Of a DNA stretch of 64,000 bases, positions 46,327 through 59,824 are shown one piece after another. Below the pieces are notes generated by a model. The model made no database searches. It was not told where the DNA came from and was given only the letters and a program-made list of their open reading frames with translations. The translations under genes and the position numbers were made by a program. Origin of the DNA: Sipunculus nudus (taxonomy: Eukaryota > Annelida > Sipuncula > Golfingiida > Sipunculidae); NCBI GenBank assembly GCA_026874595.1, contig CM049314.1, forward strand, positions 124,001 to 188,000. Reading direction: 5' to 3'. Each line of letters opens with the position of its first letter. Positions within the stretch are counted from its first letter, which is position 1.

Positions 46327-48196
46327 TACATGAAACACTGTAAGATATCGTTTTTCTGCAATATCTCAAAAAATATTAAACGTGACACCATTTTTTTTGT
46401 CGTATCTGAAACTAGGAACATTGGCTTATCCCTTCGCTCATGTAGCTTTGTGCTGCCGTTACCATGGTTACCGAATTTTGGGGTAAAACTTGACAATCTG
46501 AAAATGCGGAGTTTTCCAGCTTCTATCTCTGTTGATATTTGCGATAGAAAGGTCTGGTTTTTGGCGTTAGACAGCATCCCTCTAGTTCTAAGCCATTCAA
46601 TCGCAAGTCTCGTCATATCTCGCACCGTTTCCCGTGAAACGAGAACACGTGACCATTCAAAGAAATGCCTATAATTCTGTCATTTTTCACGCTACAGACA
46701 CATGGTTTGCAGCGCTGGATAGCGGCTGACACTCGCAGTCACATTCAGGGGTCACATTGTTAGTCTCGTCAAATCTCGCGCCGTTTTTCGCCATACCACG
46801 AAGACACGTGCCGTGGCCGCAAGTGGCGGCAGGGTCCTTACGGTGGGCGGCCGGCGTGTGCAGCGGTGCGTGACGGCCTCTTCGGGCCCCATCTATGATC
46901 ATACATGTTGGAGGCACAGTCACAACTTTATTGCTTGCCGGAAATCTTCGATTTTCGCAAGCTGGTTGGTCAGTCGCGGATGTCTGTTTGTCTGTTTGTT
47001 TGTTTGTTTGTTTGTCTGTCCAGTCTCTACAGGTCACAATTTTGATCCCATCGCTTTCAAACTTTCACAGTTTGTGTAAAATCAAAAATGCAAGAAGCCT
47101 ATTGTTTTTGGGCAATAAAGGTCATAGGTCAAGGTCAAGGTCATCAAAAGTTCCTAAAGTGCTCTTTTCTTCATATCTCCATTACTATTTGTCATAGCCA
47201 CTTCAAACATGGCTCATTTTAATCGTCATTCCAAGGCCTTTCGTCTGGTGTGTAGCTGATTCAAATTGGTTGTCACCATGGTTACGTATTTTTGGGTAAA
47301 AGTGATGTAAATCGAAAATCAAAGGACAATTTTTTCTAACTTTGTCATTTTTAAAGCTAGAGAGTTCTAGTTTTTTGCATCAGGTAGCATTTAACAAGTA
47401 CTGCAAGATTTTATTAAAAGTCTCGCGATATCTCGTATAATATCTCGTCAAACGAGAATTTTCGAGATTTCATTAAATATGGCTTACAGGTCGCATTTTT
47501 TAAACTATGACTTTGAAAATGACATATTTTGTGTTATTTAGAAATATCTCGAAACCAATTTTTCATTTTTTGGAAATAGCCACCAGGGGGCGTGGTACAT
47601 GAAACACTGTAAGATATCGTTTTTCTGCAATATCTCAAAAAATATTAAACGTGACACCATTTTTTTTGTCGTATCTGAAACTAGGAACATTGGCTTATCC
47701 CTTCGCTCATGTAGCTTTGTGCTGCCGTTACCATGGTTACCGAATTTTGGGGTAAAACTTGACAATCTGAAAATGCGGAGTTTTCCAGCTTCTATCTCTG
47801 TTGATATTTGCGATAGAAAGGTCTGGTTTTTGGCGTTAGACAGCATCCCTCTAGTTCTAAGCCATTCAATCGCAAGTCTCGTCATATCTCGCACCGTTTC
47901 CCGTGAAACGAGAACACGTGACCATTCAAAGAAATGCCTATAATTCTGTCATTTTTCACGCTACAGACACATGGTTTGCAGCGCTGGATAGCGGCTGACA
48001 CTCGCAGTCACATTCAGGGGTCACATTGTTAGTCTCGTCAAATCTCGCGCCGTTTTTCGCCATACCACGAAGACACGTGCCGTGGCCGCAAGTGGCGGCA
48101 GGGTCCTTACGGTGGGCGGCCGGCGTGTGCAGCGGTGCGTGACGGCCTCTTCGGGCCCCATCTATGATCATACATGTTGGAGGCACAGTCACAACT

Positions 48197-48341
48197 TTAT
48201 TGCTTGCCGGAAATCTTCGATTTTCGCAAGCTGGTTGGTCAGTCGCGGATGTCTGTTTGTCTGTTTGTTTGTTGCTTGCCGGAAATCTTCGATTTTCGCA
48301 AGTATGTTGATCACCCGCGTATGTTTGTTTGTTTGTTTGTT

Positions 48342-48372
<31 letters not shown>

Positions 48373-49752
48373 ATGTACACGCTCTACAGGCCACAGTTTT
48401 TAAGCAATCGCTCTGAAACTTATGCATTAAGTGTAAGATTGGTTCTCCTCGGAGCCTATTGTTTTTGGTCATGATCGGTCAAAGGTCAAGGTCAGGGTCA
48501 CCAAAAAACCTAAAATTTTTACTTTCTTCATATCTTTGTCAATAATAATCGTATCCGCATAATCTGTAGCTCATTTTATTCCTCACTATGTTAGCTTTCC
48601 AAGTGCTGGCAAATTTTTCCGGTCAATGGTTACCATGGTAACGTATTTTTGGGGGAAATTCAGAAAATTCGAAAATTTCCCTCCAAATTTCTCATTATTC
48701 AAGTTAGAGAGGTCTAGTTTTTTGCAATGCATAGCATTTAATATGCTCTGTGCGAAATTAATGTAAGTCTCGCAAAATCTCGTGCCATTTGTCGTCAAAT
48801 GAGACTTTTCGATATTTCATTAAATACGATTTACAGGTGGCAGTTTTACAGCTAAGGTTCTGAAAGTGACATATTTTCTGTTGTTCTGTATTATCTCGAA
48901 CTTGTTTTTTCATTTTTCGGAAATAGCCACCAGGGGGCGTGGAACTGGAAACACTACAACTTATCATTTTTCCGCAATATCTAAAAAAATATTAAGCATA
49001 GAACAATTTTTTTTGTCGCATCTTAAATTAGGATCATTGCCTTATTCCTTCGTACATTTAGCCTTGTGCTGCCGTTACCATGGTTACCAAATTTTGGGGT
49101 AAAACTTGGCAATCTGAAAATAATAAGTTTTTTGCTTCTATCTCTGTTGATATTTATACTACAAGGGTCTAGTTTTCTGCATGAGGTAGCATTCCCTTGC
49201 CTCTAATGCAGTTAATTGCAAGTCTCGTAGAATCTCGCTCTGTTTTCCGTCAAACGAGAAATTACGAGATTTCACAGAAATGCTTATAACTTGGTCACCT
49301 TTTCGGCTAAAGAGGAGCAGTTTTCAGCATTTTGTTGCGTTTTGGAAGCTTAACATGATAATAACTTATATCTCGCCACATCTCGTATCAACTCCCTCCA
49401 AACGAGAATATTCGAGGATTCGAACAAATGTCTATATCTCTGTCATTTTAATGCCGGAGATTTTATTTTTCTATTGTTCAAGATTCACTTGACTAGTTTG
49501 AAGTGACAGAATGGAATATCTCGTCTTATCTCGCACCATTTCTTGTCAAACGAGAACATGGGACCATTCAAAGATACGCCTATAATTCTGTTATTTTAAT
49601 GCTGAAGACCTTTAGTTTTCAGCATTCGATAGCGTCTAACACTCTCGGTCACATTATGTGATTATATTGTAAGTTTCGTCAAATCTGGGATCGTTTTTTT
49701 TCTTCAAATAAAAAAGTAAATCCTATTGCCGTGACCATAAGTGGCGGCTGTA
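48197..49752 (-). repeat. Regulatory-motif module A (R2)
   Basis: Half-sites at 48477-48502, X-boxes at 48629 and 49074, CTCF-like core at 48926-48942. Offset 10182 from R1 throughout. Confidence 0.85.
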
Positions 49753-50070
49753 TGTGATAGTAAATGTCGGCAGGGGCATTACACTTGACAGTTGGAGCCA
49801 TGTTCTATGGGTGTGCGATGGCCCATGAAGAAGACTTCTATTGTGTTGTTATCGTCTTCCTTTGATTGTTGCTTCGTAAACTTCACCGACCAGCCCCAAC
49901 CACCTGGTTGCCATGTGTCCTCAATGTAAACAACCTTTGCTGTTTTCCTTTACCTAAGATATGTATGGTAGCCTGTTCACTTGTCCTTAGATTGTTAATT
50001 GTTGGTGTATTGAAGTAAAATAAAATGCCATGTTTTCCTGCACATTGATTGTAAATTTAATAAAATCATA
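49753..50070 (-). other. Linker (R2), no gene seen
   Basis: Matches the R1 linker at offset 10182. Confidence 0.8.
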
Positions 50071-52310
50071 CAAGAACCAACCAATGTTCTATGACCATTA
50101 TTTCAGATTAGAGATCAGAACAATTGATTTCTGCATAAACCACTATGACCAGATTTGAAAAAACTTTAAAGTGGTCTATATTTTTTTCTGAAGAAGTTGA
50201 GCTATATGCTTGGAGATGCCAGCCAGTGGGTGTGAATGGATTGCAATGAAACCCAAACCAGGTGTGTGTGAAGAGTCTGGTGCAGATGAAGGGGGCCAAA
50301 ACCTATTTGACTGTATATAAGCATAAACTGGCCTGAAATCAGGTTTCTGGGGGCATGAAATTTTTGTTATTGGGAACAGGGTTATATTATCTTGTTTCCC
50401 TGTATATACACCCTAAACGGGGCCTAATGACACCAAAACCAGGTTTTTTGGACCATCAGTACAGATTTGAGGTCAAAAAATGGATTTTCTCTGTATATCA
50501 CTATGTTCACTGTGTCCAGATTTGGAAATTCAAACTGGCCCTAATTTTTTTTCTGAGGGAGTTGAGCCAAAAGCTTTCAGATACCAGCCAGTGGGTGTAA
50601 ATGGATTGCAATGATACCCAAACCAGGTGTGTGTGTTGAGTTTTGCGGAGATGAGGGGGGCCAGAAACTATTTGACTGTGTATAAGCATAAACTGCCCTG
50701 AAATCAGGTTTCTGGGGGCATGAAATTTTTGTTTGTGGGAACAGGGTAATATTATCTTGTTTCCTTGTATATACACCCTAAACTGGGCCTAATGACACCA
50801 AAACCAGGTTTGTGGGACCATCAGTACAGATTGGAAGTCAAAAAATGGATTTTCTCTGTATATCACTATGTTCACTGTGTCCAGATTTGGAAATTCAAAC
50901 TGGTCCTAATTTTTTTTCTGATGGAGTTGAGCCAAATGCTTTGAGATACCAGCCAGCGGGTGTAAATGGATTGCAATGATACCAAACCAGGTGTGTGTGT
51001 TGAGTTTTGTGGAGATGAGGGGGGCCAGAACCTATTTGACTGTGTATAACATAAACTGGCCTGAAATCAGGTTTCTGGGGGCATGAAATTTTTGTTTGTG
51101 GGAGCAGGGTAATATTATCTTGTTTCCCTGTATATACACCCTAAACTGGGCCTAATGACACCAAAACCAGGTTTGTGGGACCATCATTACAGATTTGAGG
51201 TAAAAAAATGGATTTTCCCTGTATATCACTATGTTCACTGTGTCCAGATTTGGGAATTCAAACTGGCCCTATTTTTTTTTCTGAGGGAGTTGAGCCAAAA
51301 GCTTTCAGATACCAGCCAGTGGGTGTAAATGGATTGCAATGATACCCAAACCAGGTGTGTGTGTTGAGTTTTGTGGAGATGAGGGGGGCCAGAACCTATT
51401 TGACTGTGTATAACATAAACTGGCCTGAAATCAGGTTTCTGGGGGCATGAAATTTTTGTTTGTGGGAGCAGGGTAATATTATCTTGTTTCCCTGTATATA
51501 CACCCTAAACTGGGCCTAATGACACCAAAACCAGGTTTGTGGGACCATCATTACAGATTTGAGGTAAAAAAATGGATTTTCCCTGTATATCACTATGTTC
51601 ACTGTGTCCAGATTTGGGAATTCAAACTGGCCCTATTTTTTTTTCTGAGGGAGTTGAGCCAAAAGCTTTCAGATACCAGCCAGTGGGTGTAAATGGATTG
51701 CAATGATACCCAAACCAGGTGTGTGTGTTGAGTTTTGCGGAGATGAGGGGGGCCAGAAACTATTTGACTGTGTATAAGCATAAACTGCCCTGAAATCAGG
51801 TTTCTGGGGGCATGAAATTTTTGTTTGTGGGAACAGGGTAATATTATCTTGTTTCCCTGTATATACACACTAAACTGGGCCTAATGACACCAAAACCAGG
51901 TTTGTGGGACCATCAGTACAGATTTGAGGGGAAAAAATGGATTTTTTCTGTATATCACTATGTCCACTGTGTCCAGATTTGGAAATTCAAACTGGCCCTA
52001 ATTTTTTTTGTGAGGGATTTGAACCAAATGCTTTGAGATTCCAGCCAGTGGGTGTAAATGGATTGCAGTGATAGCCAAACCAGGTGTGTGTGATGAGTCT
52101 GGTGGAGATGAGGTGGTCCAAAACACTATTTGCCTGTGTATAATAAGCCATATACTGTCCTCAGCTGAAATCAGCTTTCTGGGGGCTTGAAATGTTTGCT
52201 GGTGGGAACAAGGTAATATTATCTTGTTATCATGGATATACACCCTAAAATGGGTCTAAGAACACCAAATACATGCATGTTGGACCATGAGTACAGATTT
52301 GAGGTAACAA
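50071..52310 (-). repeat. 365-bp satellite block, six monomers (unit R2)
   Basis: Matches the R1 block at a constant offset of 10182 with no differences that I noticed. Confidence 0.95.
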
Positions 52311-52499
52311 ATTGTCTGTCTATAAATTAAAAAAAATCAAATATCAAACTGTTATAAACATGTATCAATATATTTAATAAAATCTCTTTTCATCCAATGA
52401 ATTGCATCTTATTTTTTTATAAATAAACCATGATATTCAATTACATCCAGTAATAAAAAATAAAAATAAAATGAATAACAGTTTTTTTGTTTTTTTTTT

Positions 52500-52517
52500 G
52501 GGGGGGGGGGGGGGGGG
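52500..52517 (-). repeat. Poly-G(18) tract (R2)
   Basis: The longest of the seven copies. Confidence 0.9.
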
Positions 52518-52921
52518 TGTTTGTGTTTTTTTTTGCAGTAAAATCCAGGCTTCTCTTTGGATCCCGGCGGTGGGCGAGGGTACAATGGACACCACACAAC
52601 ATTTGAAAGAACATTTTTTTCTGCTGTTATTGGATGACCAAGTCTCTATGAATTTAAAAAAAAAAATTTATTCCGTTATTCAAGATGACAGTGAAAATGA
52701 CCCTATTTTTTCAATCATTCACCACTCTTTTCGAGCGTTCATCGAATAAGAAAGAGCCCGTCCCACCGCATTTCCTGCGAGGGTTCGTTTCTTCAGAGTC
52801 CAAACAATCCTACAGGGGCGGGGTTTAGTCCATCTCGTCTTAAATTTGTGTCCGGGGCACGGCAAACATTATGAAAGCGGACAAAAACTTTCATACGGCT
52901 GGTAAATGCGTTTATATGTAA

Positions 52922-53319
52922 ACGCGGGGAATTCCCGGACAATTCACGGAGAGATTTTATATGCAATGATACTTTTAATTACACGTTAAAATCATTTAAA
53001 ATCTACCACTCTATTACTCTAAAGACATTTATTCACTGTTAAATTACCGAAATAATAACCAGCGCAAACAATGTGGGACTGCCACTAACACCAATCTGGA
53101 TCACCAGCTAACATTGACTACCGATCTTACATCAGACGAAAACGCTAAACACTATATATTTTTTCAACAGTTTACTGTGCAAACCGTAACAAAACCATGC
53201 AGGATATCACATTTACAGGTTCTTAAGGAAATATGATACAAAACATAAATTGTACCTTTGCTCACATTTAATAATATCATCATGATGAATTCTCCGCGAA
53301 TTCTCCAGCTGTCCGCGTT
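52922..53319. mobile_element. Candidate MITE (R2)
   Basis: Matches R1, including the GGACAATTC change. Confidence 0.4.
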
Positions 53320-53743
53320 ATAGATGTATATGTATTTATTAATGGCAAAAATTGACATACAATTTTATGGATACCCGTATAATTGCGGTGTTCTGGACCG
53401 TCCCAGCCCACAGGTAGGATAATATGGATTCCCGACAATATTCTAATGACCGTTCCCTGAGCTGGAACGGGCTAAGAAGGTCCCTGTCATTTTTTTTAAT
53501 TGTCAATTCCCAGGTTTTTCGGATAAAAAATGGCCCAATCCTTCATTCAATCTCCAGCCTCTTCTGGCGTTCCGGGTTTAAAAAAGAGCCCGTCCCATGC
53601 CTATTTCAGCTAGGACTGCAAACTCTGGGGTCAAAACAACTCAACTACGGCTTGGGATTACCACCTTTCCTCTTAAATTTCCATCGCGCCCGTGTCAAGT
53701 GTACCGTTATTATTCACAAACGTGCGGCAGGCGCCAAAAAATT

Positions 53744-54523
53744 TGACAGCACCCCTTTCGGATGCCAGAATATATTTTTATATATAAAGTCCAAACCCAC
53801 CACGGAACTAGGGCCTCACAATTTTTTATCTTATTACTTACCACTTCAGACTCCTTAAAAATCACCGCTTTCCTTTTTTAACCAAAGATTCCAATTTTTT
53901 AACATATATTAAATTTCACATTACAGATAACTTACACCAAGGCTACATTACAGTTAATCCGTGATGGGCAGGACTTCTTGGAATTTTATAATTCCCGGAC
54001 GCAGGCTGACCGGCTAACCTTTTTTCTTCAAGGAAAGCCCTTATTTAAGCCGAGACCTTAAAGGATGGTCTAGATAGGCACCTAGCTTGTCCAGGAATGA
54101 AAGGTCACGTCTCCCTTACCCAGAGGTCGGGTCTCTGTCTAACACGAACGCGGCTTCGCTTGCATTTCGGCATTCTGGACGTTCAACTCTTCAGGTTTCT
54201 TTTTCAGTGCTTTTCTTATTTCCAGCACTCAAGAATAGGAGAACTGCCAAGGATTCAGTTGGACTTCCATTATTTTTATTTCTGTCCAAAAATGGATTAT
54301 CCTGTATAGGATGGCTACTAATAATAACACTATTAATGTCTCTCTATCCGTCTGTCTGTCTGTCTCTCTGTCTGTCTCTCTGTCTGCTCCTCTTTGACTT
54401 TTGAAAATCAGCAAGACCTTATTCATATGTGCTACTGTTTTCCCCATGATAGAGGTTTTTCATCTGATCAGATCCAAATGTTCCCTGTCTGTCTGCCTAG
54501 TAACTGTCCATCTATTTCGCTGT
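53744..54523 (-). other. Spacer with GTCT microsatellite (R2), no gene seen
   Basis: Tract at about 54344-54387. Matches R1 at offset 10183. Confidence 0.8.
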
Positions 54524-55844
54524 CTTATTTCCGGTCACTTCCGGCAAGCGTTCGACCTCAGGTCGTCTAGTTTGTTTGTCTGTATGTCCCCGCTCTACAG
54601 GCCACAATTTTGCACCAATCGTCCTGATACTTATAGATAGAGTGTATAATCGGTTCTTCTCGGAGCCTATTGTTTTTGGTCATGATCGGTCAAGGGTCAA
54701 GGTCAGGGTCACCAAAAAGCTCAAAAACGGTTTTTTCTTCATACCTTCGTCAAAAATAGCCGTAGGCACCTAATCTGTAGCCCGTTTTATTTGCCACTGC
54801 ATGGCCACTTCCAACACTGCAAAATTGCCTCATTTCGCTGTTACCATGGTTACGCAATTTTGGGGAGAAATCATGGAATTTCGTGATATTTTTCAAATTT
54901 GCAGCAATTTTACTGATTCTGAGATATTTTATGTAACATAAGAATATCTCGAAACGGGTTTTTCAGATTTTGGAAATGGCCGCCAGGGGGCGTTGCAGAT
55001 GAAAAAACATGAAAATTTGTTTTGGTGCTATACCTCCAGAACTATTAAACATTGGGCCATTTCCATCACAGCACCTTAAACTAGGGTCCATGGGCTTATT
55101 TTTGCGCATAGGTGCCAAAGTGCGCTATTGCCAGATTTCTCTATTTTTGGGGTAAAACCTTTGAATTTTGAAAATATGCAGTTTTCAGCTTCTAACTCTG
55201 TCAGTTTTTATGCTAGAGAGGTCAAAATTTTTGCATCTTGTAGCCCTTGGGGAGTTCTCGGTGATCCAACCAAAAATCTTGCAAAATCTCGCACCGTTTC
55301 TCGTCGAATGAGATTTCGCGATTTCACGGTGACATGCCCTATAGGCCACAGATATGCAGGCATCCTTTTGAAACTGATACATGTTACGTCATACACTAAT
55401 ATCTCGAAAGCAATTGTTCAGTTTTTGGAAAATTACCGCTAGGGGGCGCTGCACTGCAACCCCGTACCTACTATCATTGTTTAACCATATCTCCAAAACT
55501 ACACATTTTAGGTACATCAACTGTACACCATATGAATTGGCGTTTCATGGCCTTTCTGCCCATGACCTCTTTTGTTTAATCATACACGGTCCCCGCAAAT
55601 TTTAGCAACTTTGTAAAAATTAAAACCCGCATGCACAAATACATATGCCATCACGCATGCATGCACGCGTTTTAGTATGAAAGACAGACACGCTTTCCCG
55701 TGACTGCAAAAATTATAGCGTTCGCCGTATAAAATAAGTGACCACAGGCACTCTTTGCGGGCCGGTTTGCCATTTCTGTCGCGTTATAGTTTATTGCTTG
55801 CCGGAATCAGAGATTTCGACAAGTATGTTGATCAGTTCCGTTTG
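54524..55844 (-). repeat. Module B second half plus inserted segment (R2)
   Basis: Same as R1 at offset 10183: half-sites 54688-54713, X-box 54840, CTCF-like cores at 54978-54995 and 55435-55451. Confidence 0.8.
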
Positions 55845-56373
55845 TTGCTTGCCGGAAATCTTCGATTTTCGCAAGCTGGTTGGTCAGTCGCGGATGTCTG
55901 TTTGTCTGTTTGTTTGTTTGTTTGTTTGTCTGTCCAGTCTCTACAGGTCACAATTTTGATCCCATCGCTTTCAAACTTTCACAGTTTGTGTAAAATCAAA
56001 AATGCAAGAAGCCTATTGTTTTTGGGCAATAAAGGTCATAGGTCAAGGTCAAGGTCATCAAAAGTTCCCAAAGTGCTCTTTTCTTCATATCTCCATTACT
56101 ATTTGTCATAGCCACTTCAAACATGGCTCATTTTAATCGTCATTCCAAGGCCTTTCGTCTGGTGTGTAGCTGATTCAAATTGGTTGTCACCATGGTTACG
56201 TATTTTTGGGTAAAAGTGATGTAAATCGAAAATCAAAGGACAATTTTTTCTAACTTTGTCATTTTTAAAGCTAGAGAGTTCTAGTTTTTTGCATCAGGTA
56301 GCATTTAACAAGTACTGCAAGATTTTATTAAAAGTCTCGCGATATCTCGTATAATATCTCGTCAAACGAGAAT
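55296..56373 (-). repeat. About 1.08-kb module insertion specific to the right family (R2)
   Basis: Counterpart of 45113-46190 at offset 10183, with the same TCTCG breakpoints. Confidence 0.7.
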
Positions 56374-59300
56374 TTTCGAGATTTCATTAAATATGGCTTA
56401 CAGGTCGCATTTTTTAAACTATGACTTTGAAAATGACATATTTTGTGTTATTTAGAAATATCTCGAAACCAATTTTTCATTTTTTGGAAATAGCCACCAG
56501 GGGGCGTGGTACATGAAACACTGTAAGATATCGTTTTTCTGCAATATCTCAAAAAATATTAAACGTGACACCATTTTTTTTGTCGTATCTGAAACTAGGA
56601 ACATTGGCTTATCCCTTCGCTCATGTAGCTTTGTGCTGCCGTTACCATGGTTACCGAATTTTGGGGTAAAACTTGACAATCTGAAAATGCGGAGTTTTCC
56701 AGCTTCTATCTCTGTTGATATTTGCGATAGAAAGGTCTGGTTTTTGGCGTTAGACAGCATCCCTCTAGTTCTAAGCCATTCAATCGCAAGTCTCGTCATA
56801 TCTCGCACCGTTTCCCGTGAAACGAGAACACGTGACCATTCAAAGAAATGCCTATAATTCTGTCATTTTTCACGCTACAGACACATGGTTTGCAGCGCTG
56901 GATAGCGGCTGACACTCGCAGTCACATTCAGGGGTCACATTGTTAGTCTCGTCAAATCTCGCGCCGTTTTTCGCCATACCACGAAGACACGTGCCGTGGC
57001 CGCAAGTGGCGGCAGGGTCCTTACGGTGGGCGGCCGGCGTGTGCAGCGGTGCGTGACGGCCTCTTCGGGCCCCATCTATGATCATACATGTTGGAGGCAC
57101 AGTCACAACTTTATTGCTTGCCGGAAATCTTCGATTTTCGCAAGCTGGTTGGTCAGTCGCGGATGTCTGTTTGTCTGTTTGTTTGTTTGTTTGTTTGTCT
57201 GTCCAGTCTCTACAGGTCACAATTTTGATCCCATCGCTTTCAAACTTTCACAGTTTGTGTAAAATCAAAAATGCAAGAAGCCTATTGTTTTTGGGCAATA
57301 AAGGTCATAGGTCAAGGTCAAGGTCATCAAAAGTTCCTAAAGTGCTCTTTTCTTCATATCTCCATTACTATTTGTCATAGCCACTTCAAACATGGCTCAT
57401 TTTAATCGTCATTCCAAGGCCTTTCGTCTGGTGTGTAGCTGATTCAAATTGGTTGTCACCATGGTTACGTATTTTTGGGTAAAAGTGATGTAAATCGAAA
57501 ATCAAAGGACAATTTTTTCTAACTTTGTCATTTTTAAAGCTAGAGAGTTCTAGTTTTTTGCATCAGGTAGCATTTAACAAGTACTGCAAGATTTTATTAA
57601 AAGTCTCGCGATATCTCGTATAATATCTCGTCAAACGAGAATTTTCGAGATTTCATTAAATATGGCTTACAGGTCGCATTTTTTAAACTATGACTTTGAA
57701 AATGACATATTTTGTGTTATTTAGAAATATCTCGAAACCAATTTTTCATTTTTTGGAAATAGCCACCAGGGGGCGTGGTACATGAAACACTGTAAGATAT
57801 CGTTTTTCTGCAATATCTCAAAAAATATTAAACGTGACACCATTTTTTTTGTCGTATCTGAAACTAGGAACATTGGCTTATCCCTTCGCTCATGTAGCTT
57901 TGTGCTGCCGTTACCATGGTTACCGAATTTTGGGGTAAAACTTGACAATCTGAAAATGCGGAGTTTTCCAGCTTCTATCTCTGTTGATATTTGCGATAGA
58001 AAGGTCTGGTTTTTGGCGTTAGACAGCATCCCTCTAGTTCTAAGCCATTCAATCGCAAGTCTCGTCATATCTCGCACCGTTTCCCGTGAAACGAGAACAC
58101 GTGACCATTCAAAGAAATGCCTATAATTCTGTCATTTTTCACGCTACAGACACATGGTTTGCAGCGCTGGATAGCGGCTGACACTCGCAGTCACATTCAG
58201 GGGTCACATTGTTAGTCTCGTCAAATCTCGCGCCGTTTTTCGCCATACCACGAAGACACGTGCCGTGGCCGCAAGTGGCGGCAGGGTCCTTACGGTGGGC
58301 GGCCGGCGTGTGCAGCGGTGCGTGACGGCCTCTTCGGGCCCCATCTATGATCATACATGTTGGAGGCACAGTCACAACTTTATTGCTTGCCGGAAATCTT
58401 CGATTTTCGCAAGCTGGTTGGTCAGTCGCGGATGTCTGTTTGTCTGTTTGTTTGTTTGTTTGTTTGTCTGTCCAGTCTCTACAGGTCACAATTTTGATCC
58501 CATCGCTTTCAAACTTTCACAGTTTGTGTAAAATCAAAAATGCAAGAAGCCTATTGTTTTTGGGCAATAAAGGTCATAGGTCAAGGTCAAGGTCATCAAA
58601 AGTTCCTAAAGTGCTCTTTTCTTCATATCTCCATTACTATTTGTCATAGCCACTTCAAACATGGCTCATTTTAATCGTCATTCCAAGGCCTTTCGTCTGG
58701 TGTGTAGCTGATTCAAATTGGTTGTCACCATGGTTACGTATTTTTGGGTAAAAGTGATGTAAATCGAAAATCAAAGGACAATTTTTTCTAACTTTGTCAT
58801 TTTTAAAGCTAGAGAGTTCTAGTTTTTTGCATCAGGTAGCATTTAACAAGTACTGCAAGATTTTATTAAAAGTCTCGCGATATCTCGTATAATATCTCGT
58901 CAAACGAGAATTTTCGAGATTTCATTAAATATGGCTTACAGGTCGCATTTTTTAAACTATGACTTTGAAAATGACATATTTTGTGTTATTTAGAAATATC
59001 TCGAAACCAATTTTTCATTTTTTGGAAATAGCCACCAGGGGGCGTGGTACATGAAACACTGTAAGATATCGTTTTTCTGCAATATCTCAAAAAATATTAA
59101 ACGTGACACCATTTTTTTTGTCGTATCTGAAACTAGGAACATTGGCTTATCCCTTCGCTCATGTAGCTTTGTGCTGCCGTTACCATGGTTACCGAATTTT
59201 GGGGTAAAACTTGACAATCTGAAAATGCGGAGTTTTCCAGCTTCTATCTCTGTTGATATTTGCGATAGAAAGGTCTGGTTTTTGGCGTTAGACAGCATCC

Positions 59301-59651
59301 CTCTAGTTCTAAGCCATTCAATCGCAAGTCTCGTCATATCTCGCACCGTTTCCCGTGAAACGAGAACACGTGACCATTCAAAGAAATGCCTATAATTCTG
59401 TCATTTTTCACGCTACAGACACATGGTTTGCAGCGCTGGATAGCGGCTGACACTCGCAGTCACATTCAGGGGTCACATTGTTAGTCTCGTCAAATCTCGC
59501 GCCGTTTTTCGCCATACCACGAAGACACGTGCCGTGGCCGCAAGTGGCGGCAGGGTCCTTACGGTGGGCGGCCGGCGTGTGCAGCGGTGCGTGACGGCCT
59601 CTTCGGGCCCCATCTATGATCATACATGTTGGAGGCACAGTCACAACTTTA
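55845..59651 (-). repeat. 1269-bp module, three tandem copies (spanning the R2/R3 junction)
   Basis: TTGCTTGCCGG at 55845, 57114, 58383 and 59652. X-boxes at 56186, 56641, 57455, 57910, 58724 and 59179; CTCF-like cores at 56493, 57762 and 59031. The first copy has the CCC variant and the second and third have CCT, so the extra copy arose by duplicating a copy-2-type module. Confidence 0.95.
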
Positions 59652-59793
59652 TTGCTTGCCGGAAATCTTCGATTTTCGCAAGCTGGTTGGTCAGTCGCGG
59701 ATGTCTGTTTGTCTGTTTGTTTGTTGCTTGCCGGAAATCTTCGATTTTCGCAAGTATGTTGATCACCCGCGTATGTTTGTTTGTTTGTTTGTT

Positions 59794-59824
<31 letters not shown>

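Larger units (their letters stand above)
37730..47911 (-). repeat. Macrosatellite unit R1 (10182 bp, inverted)
   Basis: A complete inverted unit: island, module A, linker, six-monomer satellite, AT-rich segment, spacer, module B with an insertion, and the start of the 1269-bp tandem pair. I noticed only three differences from R2 over about 8 kb: G-tract length (16 versus 18), an A run near 43336 (seven versus six), and one A/G substitution at 44011. Confidence 0.95.
45662..48199 (-). repeat. 1269-bp module, two tandem copies (spanning the R1/R2 junction)
   Basis: TTGCTTGCCGG recurs at 45662, 46931 and 48200, exactly 1269 bp apart. Each copy holds a hairpin, microsatellite, half-sites (45850, 47119), X-boxes (46003 and 46458; 47272 and 47727), a CTCF-like core (46310, 47579) and the island. 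Copy 1 has GTTCCCAAAG and copy 2 GTTCCTAAAG near 45880 and 47150, the one difference I noticed. Confidence 0.95.
52311..53743 (-). repeat. AT-rich segment with diverged direct repeat (R2)
   Basis: Matches R1, apart from the poly-G length and an A run that is one base shorter near 53525. Confidence 0.6.
47912..59363 (-). repeat. Macrosatellite unit R2 (11452 bp, inverted)
   Basis: Same content as R1 plus one additional 1269-bp module. The length difference, 11452 minus 10183, is exactly 1269. Its substitution at 54194 (G where R1 has A) shows that it is not a byte-identical copy of R1. Confidence 0.95.
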
